Source of the DNA: Euleptes europaea
Taxonomy: Eukaryota; Chordata; Lepidosauria; Squamata; Sphaerodactylidae
Length of the DNA: 64,000 nucleotides
NCBI RefSeq assembly: GCF_029931775.1
Contig: NC_079318.1
Span: forward strand, 79,333,614 to 79,397,613
Reading direction: 5' to 3'
Shown here piece after piece: positions 1 through 27,074 of the stretch (within the stretch, counting starts at the first letter, position 1; every line of letters begins with the position of its first letter). Under the pieces are notes generated by a model that saw only the letters and a list, made by a program, of their open reading frames with translations, had not been told where the DNA came from and did not search any database. Position numbers and translations under genes: made by a program.

Positions 1-269
1 CAATCCATTCCAGCAGGACTTTATACTTGTTCACCACCGGACACCATGCACTTTGGCCCGTGGCTCTGCTGCCAGGATACCACACAGTGAAAATTGGGGG
101 AGGGAAGAGATGCCACACAGAGAAAATTGGGGGAGGGACGTAATATGCTCCACCAAGTCCCAAGCATATTTTTTCTTCTGTTTCTCTTTCTCCTCCTCCT
201 CCTTTGTGGCAGTTCACATGCATGATGTTCCCTCACTTGAGTTTTACTGCATGATTTTAGCCTATCTAT
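1..269. other. Unclassified sequence at window start
   Basis: No gene is seen. A diverged two-copy tandem repeat of about 30 bp (unit containing GAAAATTGGGGGAGGGA) lies near 79-137. Confidence 0.4.
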
Positions 270-479
270 AGGATTGCCAACCTCCAGGTAGTAGCTGGAG
301 ATCTCCCGCTATTACAACTGACCTCAAGCCGATAGAGATCAGTTCACCTGGAGAAAATGGCCGCTTTGGCAACTGGAGTCTATGGCATTGAAGTCCCTCC
401 CCTCCCCAAGCCCCACCCTCCTCAGGCTCTGCCCCTAAAATCTCCAGGTATTTCCCAACCTGGAGCCAGCAACCCTACC
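270..479 (-). repeat. TAGGGTTGCCA foldback element, copy 1
   Basis: The ends are inverted (GGATTGCCAACC and GCAACCCTACC), with the family core seen throughout the window (GATCAGTTCACCTGGAG and AATGGCCGC). It resembles a non-autonomous DNA element (MITE). The orientation label is by comparison with later copies. Confidence 0.8.
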
Positions 480-1453
480 AATCTAGGATCACACAGCTGA
501 GATGATGTTGCAGAAATAATGTGTGTTCCCCCCTTGTCAGGTGATGCTCACTGTTTTCCCATGCTGTACTGCACTGATTTCACAGCTTACCCTTGCATTG
601 CAGATCCAGAAGACAGGGAGCATTGCTTAGTTGTCTATGGATTAATGGGACATGCTCCCACTCACCCATTCATCTTCACAATCACTGATAAAAGGAAGAC
701 CTATCGGTGACCAGGGCCACAGTTAGGGAGGTGTTTTGGCTCTGCCCTATCAGTAGCGATAATCAGTGGTATTTCTTAGGACATCCTGGAGTACTCCCAA
801 GGAAAGTTAATTCCTGATTCTGCAATGTGAATAATACACTCAGCTGCTTGCGTTGGAGATCAGAAAGAGCCTCACCTCTACCCCCTTATCCCTAGCAGCT
901 CTGCCTTTTGCATTTCCCCACGCCTTGTGACACCCTCTGCCCAAACTGCTGTAACATTTTAACCAAGAGATCAGGTTTGAGTCTTAAATACCTTACCCAC
1001 AGAGTGATTCAGCGCCATCTGAGTTACCAGAGGACAACGAAAGAGGGGTGAAATACAGCTTCACTCTGACGTGTGCCTCTTTTTAGGGTGTCTCAGCAAA
1101 GGGTGCCATATTGGATAAGGGTTCTCTCACTTGGATTTATTGCTTACTTGGACAAAGGAATGAAAGGGGTATTTGTCCTGGAATCCAAGAAGATAACCCT
1201 ACCTCCGTGCATCTCCTTTAGAGGTTTCCTAGACCCTTGGAACTTCCCACTGACAAGGCCAGCCTCTGTTTTTTTGACAACTTCCAAGAGACATCTTGGT
1301 GTCAGTCCTCTTGTCTGACCAGTTATTGTTTTGATAGCTTGGCTTCTGGCTGTTGCAGGCAATTAGCATTAGCCGCAAGTAGTAGCGATATCATCCCTTT
1401 TGAGACTTCTTGAACAGAGGTACAATACTGACTGAATCTGCCAAGTTGGCACT
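480..1453 (+). other. Upstream region of gene 1
   Basis: This is largely unique sequence before the gene 1 start and presumably holds its promoter and 5' UTR. I see no clear TATA box or CpG island. Confidence 0.4.
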
Positions 1454-17037
<15,584 letters not shown>

Positions 17038-18178
17038 GAAGCGAAAAGACCTCCATGGACTGTTTTTGGGGGGACATTCAATCCTTTGGTCCACGAGACA
17101 AATGCTATGCTTTGAAAAGAGACCAACTCTTTGCATTTTCTGGCATTTTATAGATGGACTAGATAACATTTGTGGATGGGATGGTCCATTGGACAGTCCA
17201 GATTCTAAGTAAAGGGGGGGTTGATGGTGGTTTTGCTTTTCCTATGATTTCAAGTCACTTGCCTGTGATGGCATTTTAATCCACTGATTACATGCTGGTA
17301 ACCTCTAAATTCTCTTTCCTTGGGGCTACCTTCCATGTCCCTGAGGGCAGTTAATGGTTGTACACACAACCTAACTGGCTACCACTCAGCAATCCCTCAG
17401 TGGCTGGGGCTGACCTGAACCTCTCTCCCGCCCCAGCCACCCTCTGTCATCTCAGCATCCTTTACCTCAGCTCACAATGTTTTAAGCTGCGATGCAGACA
17501 ATCCAAACAGTGCTACTCTCCTTCGAATTAACGCAAGAAGTTTTCCAGCAGAAATCTTAAAAGAAATCAACGCACAAGAGTACTACCATATTCTTGCCAC
17601 AACTTCCATTCAGTTCAATGGGCTTCAGCTGGATTGTGCCCCTCAATTCAGATCTGTCTGTTCTAAATGGCATAAAAACCTGCTGCTCCCTGGTCTCTGC
17701 TTTTTATCTGTGCATCAGATCCTCAGTTGCTGTCTCATCACAAACCTCCGGATTAGTTTCCTGCCTCACCATGCTAAACCCCGTCTCGGGATCTCAAAAA
17801 GGACCCCCCACCAATGCAGAAAAACATCTATTTATTGTCCTTGGTGTAGCAAATAATACGTTACTGCTTTGACCTGTTGCTCTTGGCGGGCAGTGTGGAG
17901 ACAGCAGGGAAGAAAGGCAACGCAAGGAGAAAAATCTTATTTTTTCCATCTCCAAAATGCTTCATGTGGATCAGTTTAGCATCTCTCCTTCCTTCCTTCC
18001 TTTGTTTTGTTTTCTTGGGCTCTCACAATGGAATAACAAGCTTGAGCCGTGAGCCCCTAAGGCTATTGATGAAGACCCAGTTGCTTACCTGTTAACTTTG
18101 AAAATCCATAAATGAGATATTGGGGGGCTCCTCATCTCACTGGGGAGTCACTAACTCCTCCATTTGAATCATAGTCGG

Positions 18179-18184
18179 AATAAA
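18179..18184 (+). promoter_or_regulatory. Probable polyadenylation signal of gene 1
   Basis: This is the first canonical AATAAA after the gene 1 stop, with T/G-rich sequence just downstream. It implies a 3' UTR of about 1.15 kb (17038 to about 18200) free of recognised repeats. Confidence 0.55.
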
Positions 18185-18604
18185 GCTAGACTTGGGTGAA
18201 GATTTTTAATGTCTGAATTTGTTCTACAAATGTGCTAAACTAAAGACCATTAATCTGTTTCATACCACCTTAAGACTGGATAATAGATAAGTCATTATTA
18301 TTTACCTCATATATTTCAATCTAAAAACCTCCTGATTAGCATCCTGAAAAATTCAATCTGAGCTATTTATCAGCTCAGGTTTAGCAAACTGCTCACTGTT
18401 GGCTTGCTCTGGCAACTCAGGGCCTGCAAGACTTATTTTAGCTAGCCTGCAGGTCTCTAGCAATGTGCTTCCTTTGATTCAGCTTCCTCTGCTGCATCTG
18501 TAATACACAGATAATAATACTTGCTTGTTTTACATGCAGGGCAACGTTATACAATTGGTAAAAGAGGCAGTTGCCCAGGGCCAACTGCCATTAGGGTTCC
18601 CATT

Positions 18605-18807
18605 TAGGATTGCCAACCTCCAGGTACTAGCAGGAGATCTCCTGCTATTACAACTGATCTCCAGCCGATAGAGATCAGTTCGCCTGGAGATAATGGCCAT
18701 TTTGGCAATTGGACTCTATGGTAATGACGTCCCTCCCCAAACCCCGCCCTCCTCAGGCTCCACCCCAAAAACCTCCCACTGGTGGTGAAGAGGGACTGGC
18801 AACCCTA
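18605..18807 (-). repeat. TAGGGTTGCCA foldback element, copy 4
   Basis: A well-preserved copy from TAGGATTGCCAACCTCC to GGCAACCCTA, in the gene 1-gene 2 intergenic region. Confidence 0.85.
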
Positions 18808-19044
18808 GCCCTACTGCATGCAAGAAAGAGAGGCAACCCTGGTTCATACATATCTGTGTATAGGGCAACATGTAGAGGCATTTGATGGAGCATGCAATGG
18901 ACAATGAGTATGAAAGCACATTCAAAAGGGAGAGAGATCAGACTTAAAATCAAAGTGGGGAATGCTAGCTCATTCCAAAGATCTAGCTCTGGAATGAAAG
19001 CTCCAAATTGCTTTCTCTCATAGACCTAGAAACCATTAATCTAA

Positions 19045-19257
19045 GGGGGTTACCGCACTTGTATTCCCAGCGATGTATTAAGAGTTTGAAACGTTATAAA
19101 AAATACTGTTCGTACTTTGTTTAGCCCCTTTAGCTGTGAAGACGTCTTCCAACCATTTATAAGCCGTGGTATCCAAAAACCCTTTTAAAGCGGTGTTTTT
19201 TATAACATTTTCAAACTCTTAATACATTGCTGGGAATACAAAGTGCGGTAACCGCTT
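19045..19257. repeat. Hairpin MITE (TTACCGCAC ends)
   Basis: Inverted repeats of about 60 bp run from GGGGTTACCGCAC inward through TATTCCCAGCGATGTATTAA, mirrored at the right end. A related copy lies at 54731-54942. Confidence 0.75.
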
Positions 19258-19514
19258 AAGTGGCAATGAGCTAGAATTCCCACCTCCTCATTTTTCAGAG
19301 GACAACCCAAATGGAAAAGAAGAGCTAAATGACAATCAGTCCCCACTGTTGATTTCTGAATTAGTGCTCGGTGAAGAAAAGTGTACCAGTGCACATCTGC
19401 GGGGTGCCTTTTTTATGGGTAACCTCCCGATATGCCTGGGATCAGGGTGGGAACATGGAACAGTGTAAGACTTCCACACAGAATGAAGCCCCACCACCTT
19501 CCATTGTAGAGATT

Positions 19515-19712
19515 AATTAATCGTTCCTCCCTTATTTCAAGGAGTTCAGGATAGCAGGCATAATCCCACACAGGCTTAGAACTACCTTGTGAGATAGGTC
19601 AGGCAGACAGAGAGTGGCCAGCCCAGATCGCCCAATTAGTTTCTCAGCTGAATGAGAATTTGAACCCAGGTCCTCCCGGTCCACTTCCAACACTCTCCTA
19701 CGCTACACTGAC
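19515..19712 (-). repeat. tRNA-derived SINE, reversed
   Basis: A diverged copy of the ATAAATAAA-tailed type (TTTGAACCCAGGTCCTCCCG near the head). Confidence 0.65.
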
Positions 19713-20502
19713 TCCTGGTCGATGCACCACATGCTCAAATGTGTAAGCTGTTTTGCAAATGCAAAAAAAAAAAATTGAACAACTTTTGAATTTCTGTAGG
19801 GTTTCATTTCTACCCTTCCTAAGGAGTCCTGTTTCTCGTATCCATACATCACACTACTAGCCCCCATTTCCTCTCCAGAGGCCTGTGTAAGACCCAAAGT
19901 TCTTGGCCAGGGTTTTTATCAGGGCTTAGGCCCAAAACTTTATTTTCATTATCAAAGCCCTTGGAATGGGTGAAGTGATCATCAAAATTAGGCCTCTGAG
20001 CAAGTGCAAGCTACTTTCCCCCCTTGCCCATATGTAATCACAATTAGTCTCCTGGCTTAGGAACAAGGGTTGTCCTGTAAGTCTTCCAATTAGACATCAG
20101 CCCCAGAACCTCCCATTTTACAAACTAAGCACTATTCATGCACTAAGTTGCTGCAAACAAAAAAATGTCTACTGATTTTTCCATTCTATGCCTTGTGAGT
20201 CCAGAAACCACTGGGCCGTAGAGCATAAACCCAGCTCACTGCACATGAATGCTTGGATGCATTTAGTACAGAATCACTGGTTACATATAACCTCAAAAAC
20301 ATTGGCTGCTCCTTGGACCACCGCAGCACATTCCATTCCATTTCCTAGAGAGCCATCTTGTTGAAGATGGTCATTGGGCAACTGAACTTTGCCCATCCCT
20401 AGGGCAGGAATCATCAACTAGCGCCATTCTCAGGACTCTGCCCTAGCTTTGGAAGTTGGACTCCAGAGGCTGCCAGCTTGGATTTAACACCAGCTGCTTG
20501 GA
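19713..20502 (+). other. Intergenic, unclassified
   Basis: No gene, RNA or clear repeat is recognised. Confidence 0.4.
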
Positions 20503-20711
20503 TAGGGTTGCCAGGTCCCTCTTCGCCACCAGCAGGAGGTTTTTGGGGCGGAGCCTGAGGAGGGCGGGGTTTGGGGAGGGGAGGGACTTCAATGCCATAG
20601 AGTCCAATTGCCAAAGTGGCCATTTTCTCCAGGGGAACTGTTCTCTGTCGGCTGGAGATCAGTTGTAACAGCAGGAAATCACCAGCTAGAACCTGGAGGC
20701 TGGCAACCCTA
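20503..20711 (+). repeat. TAGGGTTGCCA foldback element, copy 5
   Basis: A full-length copy in the opposite orientation to copy 4. A partial copy of the longer subtype follows at 20953-21040. 21041-21358 is unclassified. Confidence 0.85.
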
Positions 20712-21559
20712 TGCTTGGATTTTCTCTGGCTCCCTTGGGCACACTGATTTAGATAGTTAGGCCAGTGGATTATTGGTGTCAGGCACTGTGGGATTTGAAC
20801 CAGGAACTCTGTGGCTTGTGGTAGAGATCTAGGCCAGTGAGTTACTGGGAACTGTAAAGGCTCTTTCTCCCAACCCCTCTTTGGGCGTAGAAGGGAAGAG
20901 GGTATACATTAGCCCCTGGAACTGCAGACAAAATGAAGGGCCAGGACTGGACTGGTTGCCAGCTCCAGGTTGGGAAATACTTGGAGATTTTTGGGGCGGA
21001 GGCTATGGAGGGGGGGATTGGGGAGGGGAGGGACAACCCTAACCCTACAATTGGCTTTATATAAAGACTAGGTGCCTGACCTTCTGCCCTATAACAGTAG
21101 TTCTTGTTGCACTTTTGGCTCAAGCTTTTGGCCTTCCCTTGGTCCATGTTCTCAGCCACAGCAAGTGACCTCAGGCACCTAGGTTTGGAAAATGAGACCT
21201 AAGCACATTTCCCTGCCCTGTTCTGGATTTTGTTCTGTGCTGTTTTCTAGTCCTCTTAAATTCCATTTTAACAAAGAGAATTCCTTAAATTCATTCCGGC
21301 TGCACATGCAGATTGATAAAATGCTACATACAAATACTTTTGTGTTTAACTGATGTTCTAGGGTTGCCAGGTCCCTCTTGGAAACCAGTGGGAGGTTTTT
21401 GGGGTGGAGCCCGAGGAGGGCAGGGTTTGGGGAGGGCAGGGACTTCAGTACCATAGAGTCCAATTGCCAAAGCGGCCATTTTTTCTCCAGGGGAACTGAT
21501 CTCTGTCAGCTGGAGATCAGTCGTAATAGCAGGAGACCTCCAGCTACTACCTGGAGGTT

Positions 21560-23993
21560 AAGAAAATTACAGCATAGGCTCAGTTTCCAAAAATATTTTA
21601 TAATAATGCAAAAAACTCATAGCTCAGCAAGATGTAATTATAACTCGGAAACACAAGCATTTTAAAGGTTAATTCACCAGCAAAATCAAAAAACCGGTTA
21701 CCGCACCGGTAATGTATAGCCCCTGGCCCGTCCCAAAAATAACATAAAGGGTATGAGACCCACAGTTCTAAATTCAAACGAAATTCAACCGGAATAACTT
21801 ATTCCAAATCCAAAGGAAATAGTCCAACAAACTTGTTTCAAGAAGAATCGGCATGCAAAGGTAACGTGCGCCGTCAGGGAGGGCAAAATCCAAGAGTTCC
21901 AGATAGGAAAATTCCAACAAAACGACACTTCCGGATTTGTGTTCGTTTCGCGTATAAGCTTCATCAGTTGTTAGTGTGATTCCTCTAGCTTCATAGACAT
22001 TTTTACAGGGTTCATAGACCTCATAAAGGGTTCACAGACCTCTAGAAAATAGTCAGAAAGTTGTCAGAAAAATTATTATTATTAAGCCCAATACTAAAAG
22101 ATGCAAATCATAATACATGTCATAGACTTAGTTCAAAGGCACTCACCACAAAAGACCAGCAGACCTGACACGTGTCTTACATTCTCTGAAGGCTGGTATA
22201 CAAATTACATTGGATGGAACTTAAATCACAATTTTCTAATCATTAGTGCTAAGCAGCTGAAACCAATTACCATCTTAAAGGAAACTGGACATATCAAACT
22301 CATTATTCAGTCCTGTAGGGGATAGTGTTTTAAATAAGTAAATGTACCTCAATTCCTGTTGATGGAGAATTTTAATTACGTCCTCCTGATGAAAAGGACG
22401 TTGTTTATACTGCCAAATTCCAAAAAATAAAATGTCATTGTCAGAGTGTCCATGCTCCAAGTAATGATTCGTGAGGGGGGCTTCAAGGACCTTAGCGCGT
22501 ACTCTTGCCCTATGCTCACTGATCCGTATCCTAAGGGGGCGTGTCGTTGAACCAACGTACATTTTTAAACACGGGCAAATAATTGCATAAATAATATTTT
22601 TTGAAGAACAGTTGGTAAAGCCCGACAGTGTGTACTTAAAATTAGAACCAGAGGCGCTCACCTCTTTAATGGGTAGACTGAAACGGCATACCGCACAGGC
22701 GCCACACTTATAGTGTCCCCGGATGTTAACTCCTTGTATACTGGTGCCCCGATCAGTTTTTATTAAAAAATTGCGAAGGGACTTGGTTTTTCTTAGTCCA
22801 AAAACAGGTTTTTCAGAACAGCCTGGTACGTTAAACAAAACGTGCCAGTGCTTGTATATAATCCGTTTTATTTCATGAGTCATGTGGGTAAATTCTAAAG
22901 ATGAAAAAATGCCAGTAGTCTTTCTTACCGGGGACATATTAGGATGTAACAAACTATCTCTACCTTTTTGTTCAACCTTAACCCTTGCCATGTTTAGTGT
23001 GTCTTCATCATAGCCCCTATCTTTGAGAGTACGGAATAAGTCTTGAGCAGCTGTATCAAAATCCTGAGAAAAGGTAGAATTCCTCCTAATTCTAAGAAGT
23101 TGGCTAAACGGAAGATTCCGTCTCAAATGTAAGGGATGGTGGGAGGAGAAGTGCAACCCCGCACCCACGTCAGTCGGCTTCCGATATGGTTTGACTGCAA
23201 TTGTGTTCTTATGGGTCCTAAAGACCACCACATCAAGGAAAGGGATCTCCTGTTTATCCATATGACCGGTGAATTTTAAATGGGGACTTAAAGAATTGAG
23301 ACATTCTAATATTGACTCATAAGAAGATTCAGAGTCAATGATGCAGAACAGATCATCTATAAACCTGAAGTATTTAATAACATGATTGGTATACAGCTGA
23401 TGTTGGGTTAGCAGGTCCGATTCAAAAGAAATCATGAAGGTATTTGCTATGGATGGAGCGCATGCAGCGCCCATTGCAACTCCCTGTGTCTGTAAATAAA
23501 ATTGGTCCCGATACCTGAAAAAATTGTTCTCAAAAATGATATCCAAAATGTTTAAAAGAAAGTGGGTAGGTATAGACTGATCCTCACGTGAATCAAGCAT
23601 TTTCTCAATGACCACCCTCGCCTCTTCCAGAGGAATATTAGTGTACAAAGACACCACATCAAAGGTAGCAAAAACCGCATGCTCAGAAATAGAAAGATGT
23701 TCAATCTTAACAATGAAGTCACTAGAGTCCCTGATGAAGGAACAAGTGTTTCTGCAAAAAGGTTGAAGAAAAGAATCAATAAACCTAGACAGTGGTTCAA
23801 TAATACTACCTATCGAAGATATAATGGGACGTCCCGGAGGGTTCTTAAGAGACTTGTGGATTTTTGGTAAAGTGTAAAATATCGGGACTCTAGGATATTT
23901 AACCATCAAAAAATCGGCTAGGGATTTATTGATGTAGTTCATAGACAGACCTTCAAATACCACAGTCTTAACAATATTCATGACCTTGCGGGA
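21560..23993 (-). mobile_element. Penelope-like element, 5'-truncated
   Basis: The 2434-bp element is flanked by an 8-bp target duplication TGGAGGTT (21552-21559 and 23994-24001). It carries one long open frame with RT and GIY-YIG endonuclease domains, about 715 bp of 3' sequence, and a hammerhead motif. The 5' end stops just before the RT domain. Penelope-like elements are known for RT plus GIY-YIG and for ribozymes in their terminal repeats. Confidence 0.9.
21914..21974 (-). ncRNA. Hammerhead ribozyme motif of the Penelope-like element
   Basis: On the minus strand, in order: stem I CUAACAA, core CUGAUGA, short stem II (GC/GC, after one extra A), core GAAA, stem III CGAACAC with GUGUCG (six pairs, one bulge), UU before the predicted cleavage point, and stem I UUGUUGG (seven pairs, one wobble). 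All invariant hammerhead core bases are present. It lies downstream of the RT/endonuclease frame and in the same orientation. Stem II is weak, so activity is uncertain. Confidence 0.8.
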
Positions 23994-24053
23994 TGGAGGT
24001 TGGCAACCATATGATGGGCAAAAGCATGGCAAGATTGGTAATGATATGACCAA
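22275..24053 (-). CDS. Penelope-like RT/GIY-YIG endonuclease, 592-residue frame
   Basis: Residues 61-67 (TLPKIHK) with PPGRPIIS open the RT. FDVVSLYTNIPLEEA (131-145), QGVAMGAACAP (190-200) and RFIDDLF (230-236, the catalytic DD box) are the palm motifs. A Cys pair CGACAVC (450-456) precedes the GIY-YIG endonuclease (IIYAI to YVGSTTR, about 487-505, then RISEH). No stop interrupts it. The first 20 residues come from flanking DNA, not from the element, so the true protein start is lost by 5' truncation. Family lengths are usually around 200 residues longer. It looks young. Confidence 0.88.
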   Translation of the reverse strand: MVISLPILPCFCPSYGCQPPSRKVMNIVKTVVFEGLSMNYINKSLADFLMVKYPRVPIFYTLPKIHKSLKNPPGRPIISSIGSIIEPLSRFIDSFLQPFCRNTCSFIRDSSDFIVKIEHLSISEHAVFATFDVVSLYTNIPLEEARVVIEKMLDSREDQSIPTHFLLNILDIIFENNFFRYRDQFYLQTQGVAMGAACAPSIANTFMISFESDLLTQHQLYTNHVIKYFRFIDDLFCIIDSESSYESILECLNSLSPHLKFTGHMDKQEIPFLDVVVFRTHKNTIAVKPYRKPTDVGAGLHFSSHHPLHLRRNLPFSQLLRIRRNSTFSQDFDTAAQDLFRTLKDRGYDEDTLNMARVKVEQKGRDSLLHPNMSPVRKTTGIFSSLEFTHMTHEIKRIIYKHWHVLFNVPGCSEKPVFGLRKTKSLRNFLIKTDRGTSIQGVNIRGHYKCGACAVCRFSLPIKEVSASGSNFKYTLSGFTNCSSKNIIYAIICPCLKMYVGSTTRPLRIRISEHRARVRAKVLEAPLTNHYLEHGHSDNDILFFGIWQYKQRPFHQEDVIKILHQQELRYIYLFKTLSPTGLNNEFDMSSFL

Positions 24054-24384
24054 TCACATCAAGAATGCTTGTGCCGTTGGCAGTGTTTTATCAACACCTT
24101 GAGACAGGAGAACGGCAAGAGGGAAACAAAGTGACACAAAGATGCAGAAAACCATACAAGTGAAAACTGGAGAAATGTAAAAATGGGAGTGATGGACACT
24201 TTGGTGCCACTGAGGAAACAAAACTAGATCATTGAGAACTGGAAGCCCAGGGAGAAATTTGGATGAGGAGACTTTCATAGCATCCTTAAGACTATGTACA
24301 CAGGCTCCAGGTCTGGATTTGGGCATTTCTGTCCCCAGTTCTAACAAGGGCGCAGCAGCAAAGCTTGGTAATCTGTCACTTCCA
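24011..24384 (+). other. Intergenic, unclassified
   Basis: A 97-residue minus-strand open frame here resembles nothing I know and is not called. From about 24385 to 24560 a reversed SINE-like tail follows (AGGCTCAGGGCAGG). Confidence 0.35.
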
Positions 24385-24798
24385 GGAAGATTTATTTATT
24401 ATTTATTTTTCAAATTTGTAGCCCACCCTCATCCCCAGCAAGCCAGGCTCAGGGCAGGTAACAACCACAAAAATGCATAAAATCATCAGTATCATTAAAA
24501 CATCAACAACCTTAAAACATCAAAAACTTCAAACACGTCAGTAAAACCTCATAACACAGTCATAAGTAGGTGGCCTTAAATTTACCCAGGTGCCACCGTG
24601 TAGCAAAATATTAGCAGGTCAACCCCCCCCCCCACACACACACAGATGTCAACTAGAGTGGGGGGGGGGAGAGAGATGGGGAGGTCAGTAATGTTGGATT
24701 CTCTCGCGGCTGTCCTCAATTATAGGCCTGGCGGAAACTCATGTGAAAATCTTGGCTAGACTGGCAACTGACTAACCTAACGTATCTAGGACACTCTA

Positions 24799-25015
24799 GG
24801 GGTGCCAACTCCAGGTTGGGAACTTCCTGGAGGTTTGGGGGCAGGGCCTAGTGAGGGCAGAGTTTGGAGAGGGGATGGAGCTCAGCGGGGATTTTATGCT
24901 ACAGAGACCACCCTCCAAAGCTGCCGTTTCCCCCAGGGGCTCTGATCTCTGTAGTCTGGAGATCAGTTTAATTCCAGGATATCTCCAAGCTCCACCTGGA
25001 GGCTGGCGACTCTAG
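24799..25015 (+). repeat. TAGGGTTGCCA family, longer subtype
   Basis: A diverged copy (GGTGCCAACTCCAGGTTGGG to CTGGCGACTCTAG). Confidence 0.7.
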
Positions 25016-25220
25016 ACACTACCAATATCACAAGATTTCCTTTTGGTACTGACCTAAGGCATCATATGGCATCAGCTCAATTACTTCCCTGTGGTACTTG
25101 AATGAATATAGAACCCAAAATGACTAGCTGCAGGACAACCCACAAGAGTCTAGCGGGCGGGGGGGGGGGCACATGGGGAGTGCTGCCTGTTGATGGTGTT
25201 ACACCACTTCTTGGAAAATC

Positions 25221-25317
25221 TCAGAAGTGACATCATGTCACTCTAGGAATCACCAAAAACTCCATGGGAAAAGCATAGACTTTCCAGCGATTCCTAGAGT
25301 GTTAGGATATTACTTCT
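25221..25317. repeat. Short foldback element (CAGAAGTGACATCATG ends)
   Basis: Inverted arms around CTCTAGGAATC and GATTCCTAGAG. G and C runs flank it. A reversed SINE-like tail is at 25470-25560. Confidence 0.6.
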
Positions 25318-25561
25318 GTTTCCCCCCCCCCCAGAAGTGATGTAATGCCTTGGTACCAATGTACATTTGCCAGGCCACACCCACAACCCCTGGGAGAAAT
25401 GTGGAAGTGGGGCCCAGTGACATGAACCAGTGACCCTTACATTTTTACTGGAAGTGACATCATTAGACTATTTATTTTTTATTGTATTTAATTTATTCCC
25501 TGCCCTTTTCCAACCAATTTGGGCTCAGGGCGACTTGGCTCAGGGCGACTTAGTATTTCTA

Positions 25562-26672
25562 AAATGCTAGAGCATCCCCTATGACACTTCTGGTTTTTAC
25601 TGGAAGTGACATCGGCGTACCACCAACTTGAGCTCCATTCCCCCTCATTTCCTCCCGCTGCTGCTGCTGGCCGTAGCAGGAGACCTGGCATCCCTACACA
25701 CATGGCTGTCAATGGGAGCTGTGGGTGGGAGAATTCCTGCCCCAAGGGGGTGAATGGCCAGCCTGACCTGGAGCCGGCAACCCTACTCATCAATCTCAGG
25801 ATCTGAGCTGAATGATAATCCTGAAGGACACATTTTTAACACTTGCAATTTGAAGGCAATCTCAGAAATGACATACCCTTGTCGCTAGGCGTCAAAGTTC
25901 AGTTTGGTTAGTTCATTGTATAAGACAGGAAGGGTGTCACTTTGAAAAGAGCCAACGATTGCCTAGCCAAAAAACAACAACTGCCTGGATCACCTCTCAG
26001 TTGGCCCGGGCAGCTGAGCCTTGAATGGCACCTTGATGTTCCTGAAATGGTGGATGCAAAATCCGCGCTTGAAAATCTTCACCTGCAGATTACACTCCTG
26101 TTAAAGGGGCCAGATGAAAAATCGACCACTTTGTTGTCAGGGATCTTACAGTATTCCTCTCTCGACATTTCTTTGGGCTTAGTGTGATGCCATGGGCCAA
26201 GGTTCACTGTTCCAGTTCACTTCCCTCTTTCCCAATATCACAAGCATCTTTGCATGCCATTCAACCCAACATACATACCCCTTCCTGACAAAAATTGTCC
26301 TTAAGTAAAAATTTAACCATATGAGGTTTTATATAAAGCGTCAGGCCTACTTGGAGGCATTTCAAACCATGTAAATTGGCTAAGAAGCTTCTTTACACAG
26401 AGGGCGCACATTAGGACCAGATGACCCTGATCTCTTGAGGAACCAAGGAAAGAGGAAACAATACTGAGGAGGAGGGAAAAGAAAGAAGGCAGCTGAAGAG
26501 GCCAGAGATTTCAACCTACAAAATTATTTGTCCAGCAGGCCTTTGGTGGCTGTTCCTTGACCTGTCTGAATTTCCACACCATTCTCGAAGTCAGTGGATA
26601 TTTTAATAGGTTCCAATTGTGTTAGGGTCTCTTTGGACTTTTCCTCTTGTTCCTTTGTTACTGGCAACCGCC
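25562..26672 (+). other. Upstream region of gene 2
   Basis: It presumably contains the gene 2 promoter and 5' UTR. I see no TATA box, CpG island or repeat that I can defend. Confidence 0.4.
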
Positions 26673-27074
26673 ATGAGTTTTGCTGACATTTTGGACAACT
26701 TGGGAGGGATGGGGCACTTTCAAAGGATGTCCGTCGCCTTCCTGGCTATTCCACTGTTGATGCTGGCCTCTCACAACCTTCTGCAGAATTTCACGGCTGG
26801 GGTCCCCGAACATCACTGCCAGATTCATATCACGGCCAATTACACCCGCCCCGCCAACACCACCAAAGAGCTGGGAGCGGACAGCCTCATTAGAATCGCC
26901 ATCCCTGTGAATAGGAAGGGGCAGCCAGAGGCGTGTCGGCGGTTTGTCACCACCCAGTGGCGGCTTCTGGACCCTAACGCCACCGCTGTCAATGACACAG
27001 CGATGGATGCTGAACCATGTTCTGATGGGTGGACGTATGACAAGAGCATGTTCGCCAGCACCATAGTCAGTGAG
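26673..27074 (+). CDS. SLC22A6-like: Gene 2 exon 1 (residues 1-134)
   Basis: It encodes TM1 and the extracellular loop. It is five codons longer than gene 1 exon 1, the difference falling in the glycosylated loop. Donor gtgaga. Confidence 0.96.

Larger units (their letters stand above)
21359..24010 (+). repeat. TAGGGTTGCCA foldback element, copy 6, split by Penelope-like insertion
   Basis: The left part (21359-21559) ends at CTACCTGGAGGTT. The last bases (TGGAGGTTGGCAACC) resume at 23994 on the far side of the Penelope-like element. Confidence 0.8.

Noticed and set aside
25942-26187. 81-residue open frame upstream of gene 2
   Set aside because: No recognisable domain, no splice context and no counterpart upstream of the other two genes.
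26619-26672. Upstream in-frame ATG as gene 2 start
   Set aside because: The extra 18 residues are not family-like, and genes 1 and 3 start at the position matching 26673.
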